From Candidatus Anammoxibacter sp. (GTDB lineage: Bacteria > Planctomycetota > Brocadiia > Brocadiales > Anammoxibacteraceae): 64,000 nucleotides of DNA. The stretch lies in assembly GCA_021777105.1 (NCBI GenBank), contig JAIQZQ010000073.1, forward strand, positions 21,912-85,911. The letters are read 5' to 3'. Below the pieces are notes generated by a model. That model made no database searches and was not told the origin of the DNA. It worked only from the letters and a program-made list of their open reading frames with translations. A program made the translations under genes and the position numbers. Positions 44,463-53,646 of the stretch are shown one piece after another; position 1 is the first letter of the stretch, and every line of letters starts with the position of its first letter.

Positions 44463-45254
44463 ATGCTTGAAAGAATATATATTGAAGAGGCTATAAGATC
44501 TGCTGATTTTTTGCTGAAATGTATTGGATTAAAATCAAAAGCTGATTTTAATAGAGCCAAAGATAAAAAAATAAATGAAATAATAGGATTTAGTGAACAT
44601 TTTTTTAAAATTCTAAATCTTTTTAATAAAAAAAAAGATTTTAATATCCTTGAATGTTCATGTGGTAAATCATATTTATCATTTGTTTTAAATCATTTAT
44701 TTAGAAAAGCAAAAGTAGACTTAGAACCTTTTTTTTTTGGTGTTGATAGAAATAAAATTCTTATTGATAAATGCAATAAAATTAAAACAGAATTAAGTTT
44801 TAATAATATGCAATTTATTGAAAACAACATTATTGATTATAATACAACAGCTCCTATAGACGCTGTAATAGCTTTACATGCTTGCGACACTGCAACTGAT
44901 CAAGCTATTGCTAAAGGTATAATGTTAAATGCCAAATATATAGTTGTTGTTCCGTGTTGTCAAAATCAAATAAGACCTCAGCTAAAACAAGGTCATTCAT
45001 TAACAGCTTTAACTGATTTTGGTTTGTTAAGATACCGTTTTGCTGATATTTTAACTGAGGCTTTAAGATCCCAATTTTTGCGTGGAAATGGTTATAGTGT
45101 TGAACTAAAAGAGATTACCACTAGCAGGATTACCCCAAAAAATCTTATAATAATTGCGAGGAAAAAGAAAAAAGAAAGCAAAATTTCTTTAGATTTATAC
45201 AATAATCTTACCAATTCCTTTAATGTTACGCCTACATTAAAGGAGTTGTTTTAG
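44463..45254 (+). CDS. SAM-dependent methyltransferase (Methyltransf_32-like) inserted in the alpha operon
   Basis: 263 residues, class I methyltransferase fold. SAM-binding motif I is ILECSCGKSYLSFVL (62-76), acidic beta-2 FFGVDRNK (91-98), and the family signatures ALHACDTATD (137-146) and VVPCCQNQ (162-169), which are shared by the Methyltransf_32 group that includes RNA methyltransferase-like proteins. Very AT-rich. It lies between rpsM and rpsK, 90 bases after the former and 117 before the latter. Target unknown; rRNA, tRNA or a ribosomal protein is suggested only by position. Confidence 0.85.
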   Translation: MLERIYIEEAIRSADFLLKCIGLKSKADFNRAKDKKINEIIGFSEHFFKILNLFNKKKDFNILECSCGKSYLSFVLNHLFRKAKVDLEPFFFGVDRNKILIDKCNKIKTELSFNNMQFIENNIIDYNTTAPIDAVIALHACDTATDQAIAKGIMLNAKYIVVVPCCQNQIRPQLKQGHSLTALTDFGLLRYRFADILTEALRSQFLRGNGYSVELKEITTSRITPKNLIIIARKKKKESKISLDLYNNLTNSFNVTPTLKELF

Positions 45255-45270
45255 AGAAGACATTAAATAT

Positions 45271-45314
45271 ATTTAGTTATTTGTATTATTTGATTTAGTT
45301 ATTTGTATTATTTG
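45271..45314 (+). repeat. 22-bp tandem duplication
   Basis: Two exact, adjacent copies of a 22-base AT-rich unit starting ATTTAGTTATTTGTATTATT lie in the gap between the methyltransferase and rpsK. Recent slippage or an insertion scar are both possible. Confidence 0.9.
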
Positions 45315-45371
45315 ATATGTTATGATGGTTATGTAATTTTACTAAATAGTTTATAAGCGATAGGTGAAAAT

Positions 45372-45752
45372 ATGGCAGAAAAAGTAAAAAAGAAAGTTAA
45401 ACGCAATTTAACGAAAGCAGTGGCACATATTAAAGCTACTTTTAATAATACTTTTGTTACAATAACAGATTTAAACGGCCAGGTGTTATGTTGGGCAAGC
45501 GCAGGTACTGTTGGCTTTAAAGGGTCAAGAAAAAGCACGCCTTTTGCCGCTACAAGAAGCGCATATCAGGTTGCTGAAAAAGCAAAAAAATTTGGTATTC
45601 AGGAAGTTGAAGTTAGGGTTAAAGGGCCTGGGCCTGGTCGCGAATCTGCTATTACGGCATTACAGGCTGCAGGGATTAGCGTTAAGACAATTGAAGACGT
45701 TACGCCTCTTCCTCATAATGGATGTCGTCCAAGAAAAAAACGTAGAGTATAA
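45372..45752 (+). CDS. rpsK: Ribosomal protein uS11
   Basis: 126 residues. AHIKATFNNTFVTITDLNGQ, GFKGSRKSTPFAA and DVTPLPHNGCRPRKKRRV. Confidence 0.98.
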   Translation: MAEKVKKKVKRNLTKAVAHIKATFNNTFVTITDLNGQVLCWASAGTVGFKGSRKSTPFAATRSAYQVAEKAKKFGIQEVEVRVKGPGPGRESAITALQAAGISVKTIEDVTPLPHNGCRPRKKRRV

Positions 45753-45779
45753 ATAGTGGAATATTAGGAAAGGAATTGT

Positions 45780-46406
45780 ATGGCAAGGACAACAAGCGCA
45801 CAATGCAAACTTTGCAGAAGAGAGGGTGAGAAGCTTTACTTAAAAGGTTCTCGTTGTGAAACGGCTAAATGCAGCATTTCTAGACGGAAATATGGGCCGG
45901 GGCAACACATTTGGGGCAGAAGAAAAGTTTCCAAATACGGAATACAATTTAGAGAGAAACAGAAGCTTAAAAGATATTATGGAGTATTAGAGCGTCAATT
46001 TATGATATACTTTTCCCATGCTGTTAAGAAAAAAATAAACACAGGGGAGTATTTGTTACAATTACTTGAGAGAAGACTTGATAATGTTGTGCATTTATTA
46101 TTATTTGCTTCTTCAAAAAAACATGCCAGACAGCTAATTAACCATGGGCATATAACTGTAAATGGCGGTAAAGTTGATATCGCTTCATACTTAGTAAAAG
46201 TTGGAGATGTTATTAAGCCAGTGAATAAGGAGAAAGATATAAATCTAATAAAAACAAATCTTGAAGCTAACAATACACAGAAAATGCCGGAATGGCTCTC
46301 ATCAAGTGATGATAGACTTGAAGGGAGAGTTGTTCAAATGCCTACTAGAGAAGATGTAGTTCTGCAGGTGCAAGAGCAATTTGTAGTTGAAGTTTGTTCC
46401 AGATAA
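45780..46406 (+). CDS. rpsD: Ribosomal protein uS4
   Basis: 208 residues. N-terminal cysteine set (CKLCRREGEKL, CETAKCS), YGPGQHIWGRRKVSKYGIQ, S4 RNA-binding domain RRLDNVVHLLLFASSKKHAR and INHGHITVNGGKVDI. Confidence 0.98.
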   Translation: MARTTSAQCKLCRREGEKLYLKGSRCETAKCSISRRKYGPGQHIWGRRKVSKYGIQFREKQKLKRYYGVLERQFMIYFSHAVKKKINTGEYLLQLLERRLDNVVHLLLFASSKKHARQLINHGHITVNGGKVDIASYLVKVGDVIKPVNKEKDINLIKTNLEANNTQKMPEWLSSSDDRLEGRVVQMPTREDVVLQVQEQFVVEVCSR

Positions 46407-46512
46407 CAAATGTATTGTTTCTTTAAACTTCATGTTTAGCGTTTTCGGATTACAGTGTTTAAATTATTATTTATATCCCTTAGGATTTTATTTTTTGAAG
46501 GGTTTTTTGCCA

Positions 46513-47553
46513 ATGAGAATTAGATGGCGTGATTTTGAACTTCCCACTAGAGTTATTTCCGATAAGGAAGTATTAACGGATTCGTATGGGAAGTTTATTG
46601 CCGAACCTTTTGAGCGCGGGTTTGGGGTTACTATAGGAAATAGTTTGCGTAGAATATTGCTTTCTTCGATGGAAGGAGCTGCTGTTGTATCAGTTAAGAT
46701 AGAGGGGGTAAATCACGAATTTAGCACTGTTCCAGGCATTGTTGAGGATATGACGGATGTAATTTTAAACATTAAAAGTTTAAATATAAAGTTAAATTCA
46801 GAACAGCCTAAAAAGATAAAGATTGAAGCTAAAAAGAAAGGCGTTGTTACCGGCGCTGATATAATTACAGACGGCGATGTCGATATTATAAATAAAGAAC
46901 TTCATATTGCAACAGTTTCAGATAATATTAATTTTAATGTTGAAATGGAAGTAAAAAATGGCCGCGGTTATGTTCAAGCTGAAGAGAATGCTGTTGAAGA
47001 TAGCGAAGTAGGCGTAATTCCAATTGACTCTATTTTCTCTCCTATACGGAATGTTGCATATAAAATTGAAGACACAAGAGTTGGGCATAAAACAAATTAC
47101 GATAGACTTGTTTTAGAAATTTGGACAAATGGTTCAATAAATCCAGAATTAGCTTTAACTGAAGCTGCAAAGGTTTTAAGAAAGCATCTTAATCCTTTTG
47201 TTCAATATTTTGAGCTAGGCAGAGAATTGCAGCATATTGAAGCAAAGGCAGTTGAGTGTCAAGTTGGAACTCAAGAGATTGATGAACCAATAGAGAATTT
47301 AAATGAAAAAATGGAAATGAACGTTTCCGAGCTTGATTTATCTGTTCGAGCTTCTAATTGTTTAGATATGGCTAATATCAAAACAGTAAAAGATCTTGCC
47401 GCCTTGAATGAGGAGGAAGCGTTGGAAATTAGAAATTTTGGAAAGACTACTCTTTTAGAAATTAAAAAGAAACTTTCTCAAATAGGATTGAATTTTGGCA
47501 TGTTTTCTAAATCAGATGAAAAAAAAGACGAGGTAATGTACAATGCGCCATAG
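46513..47553 (+). CDS. rpoA: RNA polymerase subunit alpha
   Basis: 346 residues from ATG 46513, the first start that gives the expected N-terminus (MRIRWRDFELPTRV); an in-frame TTG at 46387 overlaps rpsD and adds no conserved sequence. NTD: AEPFERGFGVTIGNSLRRIL (dimerisation). CTD about 275-346: ELDLSVRASNCLDMANIKTV and RNFGKTTLLEIKKKL (UP-element and activator contact). Confidence 0.97.
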   Translation: MRIRWRDFELPTRVISDKEVLTDSYGKFIAEPFERGFGVTIGNSLRRILLSSMEGAAVVSVKIEGVNHEFSTVPGIVEDMTDVILNIKSLNIKLNSEQPKKIKIEAKKKGVVTGADIITDGDVDIINKELHIATVSDNINFNVEMEVKNGRGYVQAEENAVEDSEVGVIPIDSIFSPIRNVAYKIEDTRVGHKTNYDRLVLEIWTNGSINPELALTEAAKVLRKHLNPFVQYFELGRELQHIEAKAVECQVGTQEIDEPIENLNEKMEMNVSELDLSVRASNCLDMANIKTVKDLAALNEEEALEIRNFGKTTLLEIKKKLSQIGLNFGMFSKSDEKKDEVMYNAP

Positions 47554-48115
47554 AAAAAAAGGTAGACATCTTTCAAGGACAACTAGTCACAGAGGTGCTT
47601 TAAGACGTAATTTAGTAAATAGCCTTTTTATTTCAGGAAGGATAATTACTACCCTTGAAAAAGCAAAAGAGATGCGTGGTTTTGCAGAGAAGATTATTAC
47701 GATTGCTAAGAAAGGGATTGCAGTTCGAGACAAAGATAGAGCCGCTTATGTTCATAAATATAGATTAGCGCTTTCTAAACTTCATAATAAAGATGTTGTA
47801 AAAAAATTATTTGGCGAAGGGAAGTGGCGTGAAAACGAAGGCGGCGGATTAGCTGAAAGGTACATGGGAAGGAACGGCGGTTATACTAGGATCTTAAAAC
47901 TTTCCGGTTCTCGTTTAGGCGTTGTTTCTGGAAGTTCAATTGGAAAAGTAACTGAATTAAAGTATAAAATGTTTGACGTAGAACGTAAAATCAAATTAAC
48001 CGGTAATCGGCTTGGTGATAACGCCAGCCGCGTTATTTTTGAACTAGTTGAAGGTGATTCGGAATTAGCTGCTGATGTTGACGATGTAAAGCCGGTTGTT
48101 AAAGGCGATGATTAG
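47543..48115 (+). CDS. rplQ: Ribosomal protein bL17 with insertion
   Basis: 190 residues, about 60-70 more than most bL17. RHRKKGRHLSRTTSHRGALR at the start is typical. After GYTRILKLSGSRLG there is an extra segment of about 35 residues (VVSGSSIGKVTELKYKMFDV onward) before the normal ending NRLGDNASRVIFELV, and then a 20-residue acidic tail. The ATG overlaps the rpoA end by 11 bases. Confidence 0.95.
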   Translation: MRHRKKGRHLSRTTSHRGALRRNLVNSLFISGRIITTLEKAKEMRGFAEKIITIAKKGIAVRDKDRAAYVHKYRLALSKLHNKDVVKKLFGEGKWRENEGGGLAERYMGRNGGYTRILKLSGSRLGVVSGSSIGKVTELKYKMFDVERKIKLTGNRLGDNASRVIFELVEGDSELAADVDDVKPVVKGDD

Positions 48116-48148
48116 AATGGCTTACTTGTTTTAAAATTTGCTATGTAA

Positions 48149-48601
48149 ATGAATTGTATGTTTAGGAATTTTAGCTGGATAATAGAGGACGAACTGGCCG
48201 GAATGGCCAAGCCTAGTTCGCTTGTAAGCGATTTTGAATTCTTAAAGGAACAAGGCATTAACGCCATAATTTCATTAACGGAAACTTCGTTACAAAAATC
48301 TGTTGTTAATGAGTTTGGTTTTGAGTATTTACATTTACCAATACCTGATTTCTCAATTCCAACTTTGCAACAAATAGAAAAATTTATTAGTTTCACAAAT
48401 AAGTTAAAAGAAGAGCATAAAAAGGTTGTTGTTCATTGCAAATCAGGTATTGGAAGAACAGGGACTATGCTTGCTATTTATTTTGTAACGAGAGGCTATA
48501 GCGCTAAAGACGCAATTAGTGAAGTCAGAAGTAAACGCCCAGGTTCTATTGAAACTTTTGAACAAGAAAAAGTTATATTTGAATTTGCAAAAATTGTATA
48601 A
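48149..48601 (+). CDS. Dual-specificity protein phosphatase, DUSP23-like
   Basis: 150 residues. Catalytic HCKSGIGRT (96-104: Cys97 and Arg103 of HCx5R) and general acid Asp67 in IPDF. The whole protein parallels eukaryotic DUSP23/VHZ: NFSWIIEDELAGMAKP at the start, ISLTE, LPIPDF, GRTGTMLAIYFV, and RPGSIETFEQEKVIFEF at the end. Cytoplasmic. 33 bases after rplQ, so likely in the same transcript. Substrates unknown. Confidence 0.88.
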   Translation: MNCMFRNFSWIIEDELAGMAKPSSLVSDFEFLKEQGINAIISLTETSLQKSVVNEFGFEYLHLPIPDFSIPTLQQIEKFISFTNKLKEEHKKVVVHCKSGIGRTGTMLAIYFVTRGYSAKDAISEVRSKRPGSIETFEQEKVIFEFAKIV

Positions 48602-49015
48602 GTCTTATTTCTTGAAAAATTATTAAAAGCTTTATTTTATTCAGTATTCCTTTTTCTAATTATTCTCAAATTCATATCATTTAATTCCCATCTCTGTCTT
48701 GTGTCGTTAGTGTTATAGCGATATTTAAATATTGTTTTTCTGTGTAATAATCCATCCTGTTAATCAAGTAAAACAGCTCTTATTCATTCTGCGAAACTAA
48801 ATCAATGGTAGAACTGATATCAATAGGAGTTATTGAGTATTGGTGTTTTGACAATTTATACGTTATACTAAATATCTATTGCTCCATTATTCACATATTT
48901 TAAACTCACCAGATATCCGTATTGATTAACTATTCTTAGCCAATTCAATTAAACTCTTAAACTCACCGAATAGTTCGATTTAAATTGTATACTAAAAGAC
49001 AATAATTGCCTCGAA
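48602..49015. other. AT-rich convergent gap
   Basis: 414 bases between the plus-strand phosphatase and the minus-strand protease, which end toward each other. No gene, no strong terminator hairpin and no clear repeat found; two loosely similar AAACTCACC stretches near 48902 and 48960 are the only pattern seen. Confidence 0.6.
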
Positions 49016-52000
49016 TTACTCGGATTTTCTTTTTGTTATCACAAACGACCTGCTTGTAATCAAATCATCTTTGTCTCTTGCCACAACAGTTATAGTGTTA
49101 GCGCCTTCTTTTAACTGAATTTCCGTTGTAAAATCCAGTTTTTTGCCGTTTGTTGAACTTTGTTCTGTTTCATTGCCGGTTCTTTTGAGTTCGTGGGCTA
49201 TATCAGTTTGTTCTTCATTTAAACTGTTTTTTAACATTCCATTTAGTTTTCCGTTATGCTGGCGCTCTGCGACAAGGGATTTAAAATATATTTTATCATT
49301 ATTTACAAACGTGTATATGTTTTTGACCCCATTATCGTCGTCTATCGTGCCTGTTAGGGTAAAAATATCTTTATCAGAAATCAAATCAACATTTTCATTT
49401 AGAAAGCTAATTGTTGGCGGCACACGCTGCATTAATATATCAATATTGTGTTCCTCTGTTTTACTATGCTTTTTAGCGTCTATTTTCTCAACATTGCTTG
49501 CAGGTATCCATCCATATATATTTGATGATATGTCAATGCGATAGAGCCCTGGCGCCCAACCATCGGAATTAAGCAAAGCTCCCTTTTTTAGAATAGCTAT
49601 AGGCTCATTCTTATTTTCTCTATTGCTGAAAATAACAGCGTTATCCTTTATTACTTTTAGCCGTGATCGAACGCTTGATAATAAAGAGACCGCATTCTTT
49701 GGCGCAATGCTGAAGTTTATTGTGTCAGCAAGGTATACGCCAAAAATTGAGTCTCTTATTAGCGCGTCAACGTCGAATTTCTCAAATGAAACATTTTCTT
49801 TAATATTAAACTCCATATTAACGCTTTCTGTCTCGCCAGGTAGTAACTCCTCAATTTCGATCCTTCCTTTTTTCACAAATATTTCATCTTCTGTAATATT
49901 TTTTAAAACAACTGAAACTTTCTCTGCTTTGCCTTTTCCTATATTCTTTACATGCAATATAAGATCTATATCTTCTCCTTTCTGTATTAGACCGTCATTA
50001 TTGCCTTTTTTGCCTTCTATACCCTTATCGTTAATTTGATATGTATAAGCAAATTTAGGTCTTTCCTGTGGTTCTACTCGTAATTCAGTTTTAATATCAT
50101 CAGGCGCGTTTCCATTACTCTCGTCAAATTGTATTGATATTTCGTCCTCTCTTTTAATCACATTTTTTGGGATTTCAATAGTTTTTGTGTAACTTTTTGT
50201 TTCGCCGGCTTTAATCTTTCCAAAAACAAACTCGCGATTGTCAAAGTATAGATTGTCAGATTCGCTAATGCCTCTTACGCGATAGATTGTCCCTTTTCCT
50301 TTATTTTCAACTTTGACTGTAATCGCAATTTTTTCCCCGGCTTGTATTATGTTTGATATTGGCTTTAATTTCTCACTGTCTTGGTTATCATCGTCATCTG
50401 AAACTGATTTAAAGAACTCTATGCTTGCGACCGGCGCAGGCTGACCGGTTTCAGACTCTCCATCGGCCCAGTTTATCCCTATTTCTTTTAAAGCGTTAAA
50501 GATCTTCTTTTCTTCGGTTTGGCTTACTTTTTCTAAAAGGTTGTCGATTTCTTTTAATATGGCTTTTCTTTCAGGCGTAACAGTGTTTTTTATAATCATT
50601 ATCGCAAATTGAACTAAATTATCTTTTGAAAGATCTCCGGCTTTGTATGGATCTTCTTCAATGATGGCAGGATCGTCTCCATCTTCATCTACTTCAGCTT
50701 TTTTAACGGATTCTTTTAAATATTTTATCTCTTTTACTTTTTTCAAAGGCTTTTGACGGATTGGTTTAGTCTTTTTCTCTCCGTGTTTTATGAGGTCTTC
50801 TTCTCTTATATAAATATGCTCTCTAAATAAATTGATATCATCTTCTGAAATTGTCACTGGTGTAAAAAAGATATCCGGCGATATTCCCTTTGCTTGCACT
50901 TCATTAAAGAAAGGCGTTAAATATTTTGCCATTGTCAGCTTCAGAGCCGCGCCGTTAATAAGGTCTATTAATTGCTGAACGGAACCTTTGCCAAAACTTC
51001 TATTTCCGATTACAACGCCTCTATTGTTCTCTTTTAAAGCTCCAACGACAATTTCAGCGCCTGAAGCGCTGCTTGCATTTATCAACAGCACAATGGGGAA
51101 GTCCAGCTCGTCGGTTCTTGCCTTTTTAGCTCTCTGTATCTCCTTGTTTTTTCCTCCAGGGCCTACGGTAGACACAATATTTCCTGAATCCAGAAACTGG
51201 TCGCTAACTTCAATAGCTTGGTCTAAAAGTCCACCGGAATTATTTCTGAGGTCAATTATCATTCCTTTAATTTTATCGCTGGATTTTTTTATGTTTTTTA
51301 TATGTTCAGCCAGGGCCATTGCCGTGTCATTCTGGAAATTTCGAATTTTTATATATCCGATGCCGTCTTCAAGTATTTTATCATCAACAGTGGGTATCCT
51401 TATTATTTCACGTATAATTGTAATAGTCTGTGGTTTTGCCGCCTTATATTTTAATACTGAAAGTGTTACCGGCGTTTTTGGCTTTCCGCGCAATTTGTTA
51501 ACAGATTCAGACAAAGTTAAATTTATAGTTGATTCTCCATCTATTTCAATGATTTGGTCGCCGGCTTTAAGGCCAGCCCTGAATGCGGGAGTTCCCTCTA
51601 TGGGGGAAATAACTGATAAAACGCCTTCCCGTATTCCAACGACCATTCCAAGTCCGCCAAATTGGCCGGATGTGCCTATTTTGAACTCGTCAAACGCTTT
51701 TGGAGGAAGAACAACCGTGTGTGGATCCAGGCGTGTTAACATACCATTTAAACCTTCGTACATTATATCGTCAGATGAGATTTTTTCGGTTTGTTTGTTT
51801 TTTGCCACGAAACTAAACGCTTTTTTTAATTCCGTGCTTATGTTTTTTAAATCTGTAACTTTTGACGAATTTAGCTCAAGCGATTTGTTATCTACATGTA
51901 TGCTAATCAAGCCTGTATCTTCGTCAATATCCACCAACAGTTCAGGCAAAACATTTTCCAGTCTGACAAGCGCTTGCTGCAACAATTTGTCTGGTTCTAT

Positions 52001-52195
52001 CTTTTCCGGATAAACATAAAGCTTTTCAACATAAGAACATACGACATCCGTCAGTCGATATGAAGTGTCCTGTTCGCTATTCTTTTTCTCCGCTGAAAAA
52101 AGCTGGGCAAAAGAGACGCGCGTAAAAACAGATATAATTAAAAAAGCGCTTAAAAGAGAAATGCGCAGTAAATTGAATTTATAAAGTTTTGCCAT
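49016..52195 (-). CDS. Secreted S41 carboxyl-terminal processing protease with PDZ and extra C-terminal domains
   Basis: 1059 residues. Signal peptide about 1-30 (LLSAFLIISVFTRVSFAQ). PDZ about 173-255 (GQFGGLGMVVGIREG, AGLKAGDQIIEIDG). S41 protease about 275-447 with nucleophile Ser378 in SSASGAEI and Lys403 in RSFGKGSVQQ, the Ser-Lys dyad 25 residues apart. Then a charged linker, two CARDB-like beta domains (about 600-850), an SH3-like stretch (about 870-930) and a terminal beta domain. The architecture recalls the long C-terminal processing protease family first noted in Myxococcales (about 1070 residues, PDZ, S41, SH3); that is from memory. GAGGTAG precedes the ATG. Likely periplasmic or surface processing role. 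Confidence 0.9.
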   Translation of the reverse strand: MAKLYKFNLLRISLLSAFLIISVFTRVSFAQLFSAEKKNSEQDTSYRLTDVVCSYVEKLYVYPEKIEPDKLLQQALVRLENVLPELLVDIDEDTGLISIHVDNKSLELNSSKVTDLKNISTELKKAFSFVAKNKQTEKISSDDIMYEGLNGMLTRLDPHTVVLPPKAFDEFKIGTSGQFGGLGMVVGIREGVLSVISPIEGTPAFRAGLKAGDQIIEIDGESTINLTLSESVNKLRGKPKTPVTLSVLKYKAAKPQTITIIREIIRIPTVDDKILEDGIGYIKIRNFQNDTAMALAEHIKNIKKSSDKIKGMIIDLRNNSGGLLDQAIEVSDQFLDSGNIVSTVGPGGKNKEIQRAKKARTDELDFPIVLLINASSASGAEIVVGALKENNRGVVIGNRSFGKGSVQQLIDLINGAALKLTMAKYLTPFFNEVQAKGISPDIFFTPVTISEDDINLFREHIYIREEDLIKHGEKKTKPIRQKPLKKVKEIKYLKESVKKAEVDEDGDDPAIIEEDPYKAGDLSKDNLVQFAIMIIKNTVTPERKAILKEIDNLLEKVSQTEEKKIFNALKEIGINWADGESETGQPAPVASIEFFKSVSDDDDNQDSEKLKPISNIIQAGEKIAITVKVENKGKGTIYRVRGISESDNLYFDNREFVFGKIKAGETKSYTKTIEIPKNVIKREDEISIQFDESNGNAPDDIKTELRVEPQERPKFAYTYQINDKGIEGKKGNNDGLIQKGEDIDLILHVKNIGKGKAEKVSVVLKNITEDEIFVKKGRIEIEELLPGETESVNMEFNIKENVSFEKFDVDALIRDSIFGVYLADTINFSIAPKNAVSLLSSVRSRLKVIKDNAVIFSNRENKNEPIAILKKGALLNSDGWAPGLYRIDISSNIYGWIPASNVEKIDAKKHSKTEEHNIDILMQRVPPTISFLNENVDLISDKDIFTLTGTIDDDNGVKNIYTFVNNDKIYFKSLVAERQHNGKLNGMLKNSLNEEQTDIAHELKRTGNETEQSSTNGKKLDFTTEIQLKEGANTITVVARDKDDLITSRSFVITKRKSE

Positions 52196-52578
52196 GTAAA
52201 CTACCTCGAAAATATATGCGTTAAAAAAATGTAATATATGTAATCAGCTCAAATTGCGCTAAAAAATTGATTAAACACCAGTTCCATAATGCCGTCAAAT
52301 TGAATGAAAGTATAACATAAAAACCTTATTTATTAAAATAATATTTGCCCAATTTTAGCCCGCGATTATATATTGATAAAATGATTCACTTATATATAAA
52401 AGTCAATTTGTTCGTCTCCGCTTTATCATAATTAAACATTGCTTTATGCATCCCTTTTTCTGACAAAATCCGAAGCTGGGGCAGGATTTATTTGCGGTTT
52501 TTAAATAAACAATGGCGGGATGAACGCAGGTATATTACCTTGTAATTGGAGTAGGAATAGTCGCAATGCGCGCGGCTG
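52196..52578. other. Gap upstream of the protease gene
   Basis: 383 bases between rfbB and the protease, both on the minus strand. It should hold the protease promoter (minus strand) but I could not pick out a convincing -35/-10 pair. No repeats or reading frames of note. Confidence 0.5.
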
Positions 52579-53646
52579 TTAAGGTTGAGGCCCATACTGT
52601 TTTTTAATCCAGGATTGATACTCGCCGGTTCGGGTTCTATTTACCCATTCGCTGTTATTAACGTACCACCGGAGTGTTTTGCGGAGTCCCGACTCAAGAG
52701 ATTCTTTAGGCGTCCAGCCGAAATCTTCCTTTAATTTTGTGGAATCAATTGCGTACCTTTGGTCGTGTCCCGGCCTGTCCTTTACAAACGTTATCAGCTC
52801 TCTTCTTGATTTGCTGTTTGGCAGTTTTTCAAATTTATCGTCAGCGTCGATAATATCGCAGATCAATTTAACTATATCTATATTTTGCATTTCATTATTG
52901 CCGCCGATATTGTGCGTCTCTCCGGGTTTGAAGTTCTTCATAATAGTCCATACCGCCGAGCAATGGTCTTTAACATATAGCCAATCACGGACGTTTTTAC
53001 CGTCTCCGTATACCGGCAACGGTTTGCCTTCAATAGCGTTTAGAATAATTAGCGGCAACAGCTTTTCAGGGTATTGGTATGGGCCATAGTTGTTTGAGCA
53101 GTTGGAAATTGTTACAGGCAGATTAAATGTCTTGAAATAAGATCTCACAATATGGTCGGATGATGCTTTGGATGCCGCGTATGGGCTATTTGGCCTATAA
53201 AATGAGGTTTCTGTGAAATAACCTGTCGCTCCAAGGCTACCGTAAACCTCGTCAGTGCTTACATGATGAAAAAGAATTATGCGGTTTAATCTGTTCCTGG
53301 CAACTTCAAGCAGGTTGTAGGTTCCCATTATATTTGTTTTCATAAAGGCGTCCGGACTTGAGATAGACCTATCCACATGCGATTCTGCTGCAAAATGGCA
53401 AATAGAGTCAATTTCATACTCGTCAAATATTTTAGCCATGCGTTCTTTATCATAAATATCTGCCTTGATAAAAAAATAACGGTCTGAAAACGTTTTTGCG
53501 ATACTTTTCAGGTTTTCAGGATTACCTGCGTACGTCAACGTATCCACATTTATTATATTGCCTGTAAAATCAGACTCTTCCAGGATATATTTGACGAAAT
53601 TGGCTCCTATAAACCCGCATCCGCCTGTTACAAGCATATTTTTCAC
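52579..53646 (-). CDS. rfbB: dTDP-glucose 4,6-dehydratase
   Basis: 355 residues from GTG 53646 (VKNMLVTGGCGFIGANFVKY), chosen because GGAGAG lies just upstream and the family begins with this motif; an in-frame ATG at 53667 would add seven residues. NAD-binding TGGCGFIG, active-site HVSTDEVYGSLG and YAASKASSDH (Tyr-x3-Lys). Makes dTDP-4-keto-6-deoxyglucose for rhamnose and other deoxysugars. Other rml genes are not adjacent. Confidence 0.95.
   Translation of the reverse strand: MKNMLVTGGCGFIGANFVKYILEESDFTGNIINVDTLTYAGNPENLKSIAKTFSDRYFFIKADIYDKERMAKIFDEYEIDSICHFAAESHVDRSISSPDAFMKTNIMGTYNLLEVARNRLNRIILFHHVSTDEVYGSLGATGYFTETSFYRPNSPYAASKASSDHIVRSYFKTFNLPVTISNCSNNYGPYQYPEKLLPLIILNAIEGKPLPVYGDGKNVRDWLYVKDHCSAVWTIMKNFKPGETHNIGGNNEMQNIDIVKLICDIIDADDKFEKLPNSKSRRELITFVKDRPGHDQRYAIDSTKLKEDFGWTPKESLESGLRKTLRWYVNNSEWVNRTRTGEYQSWIKKQYGPQP

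Noticed and set aside
46387..46512. Longer rpoA from TTG 46387
   Set aside because: Would overlap rpsD and adds a hydrophobic stretch foreign to RpoA.
48840..48870. TTGACA and TATACT near 48850 as a promoter
   Set aside because: Spacing is 10 bases and no gene follows in that direction.
50988..52013. 341-residue plus-strand frame opposite the protease
   Set aside because: Antisense shadow of the S41/PDZ coding sequence.
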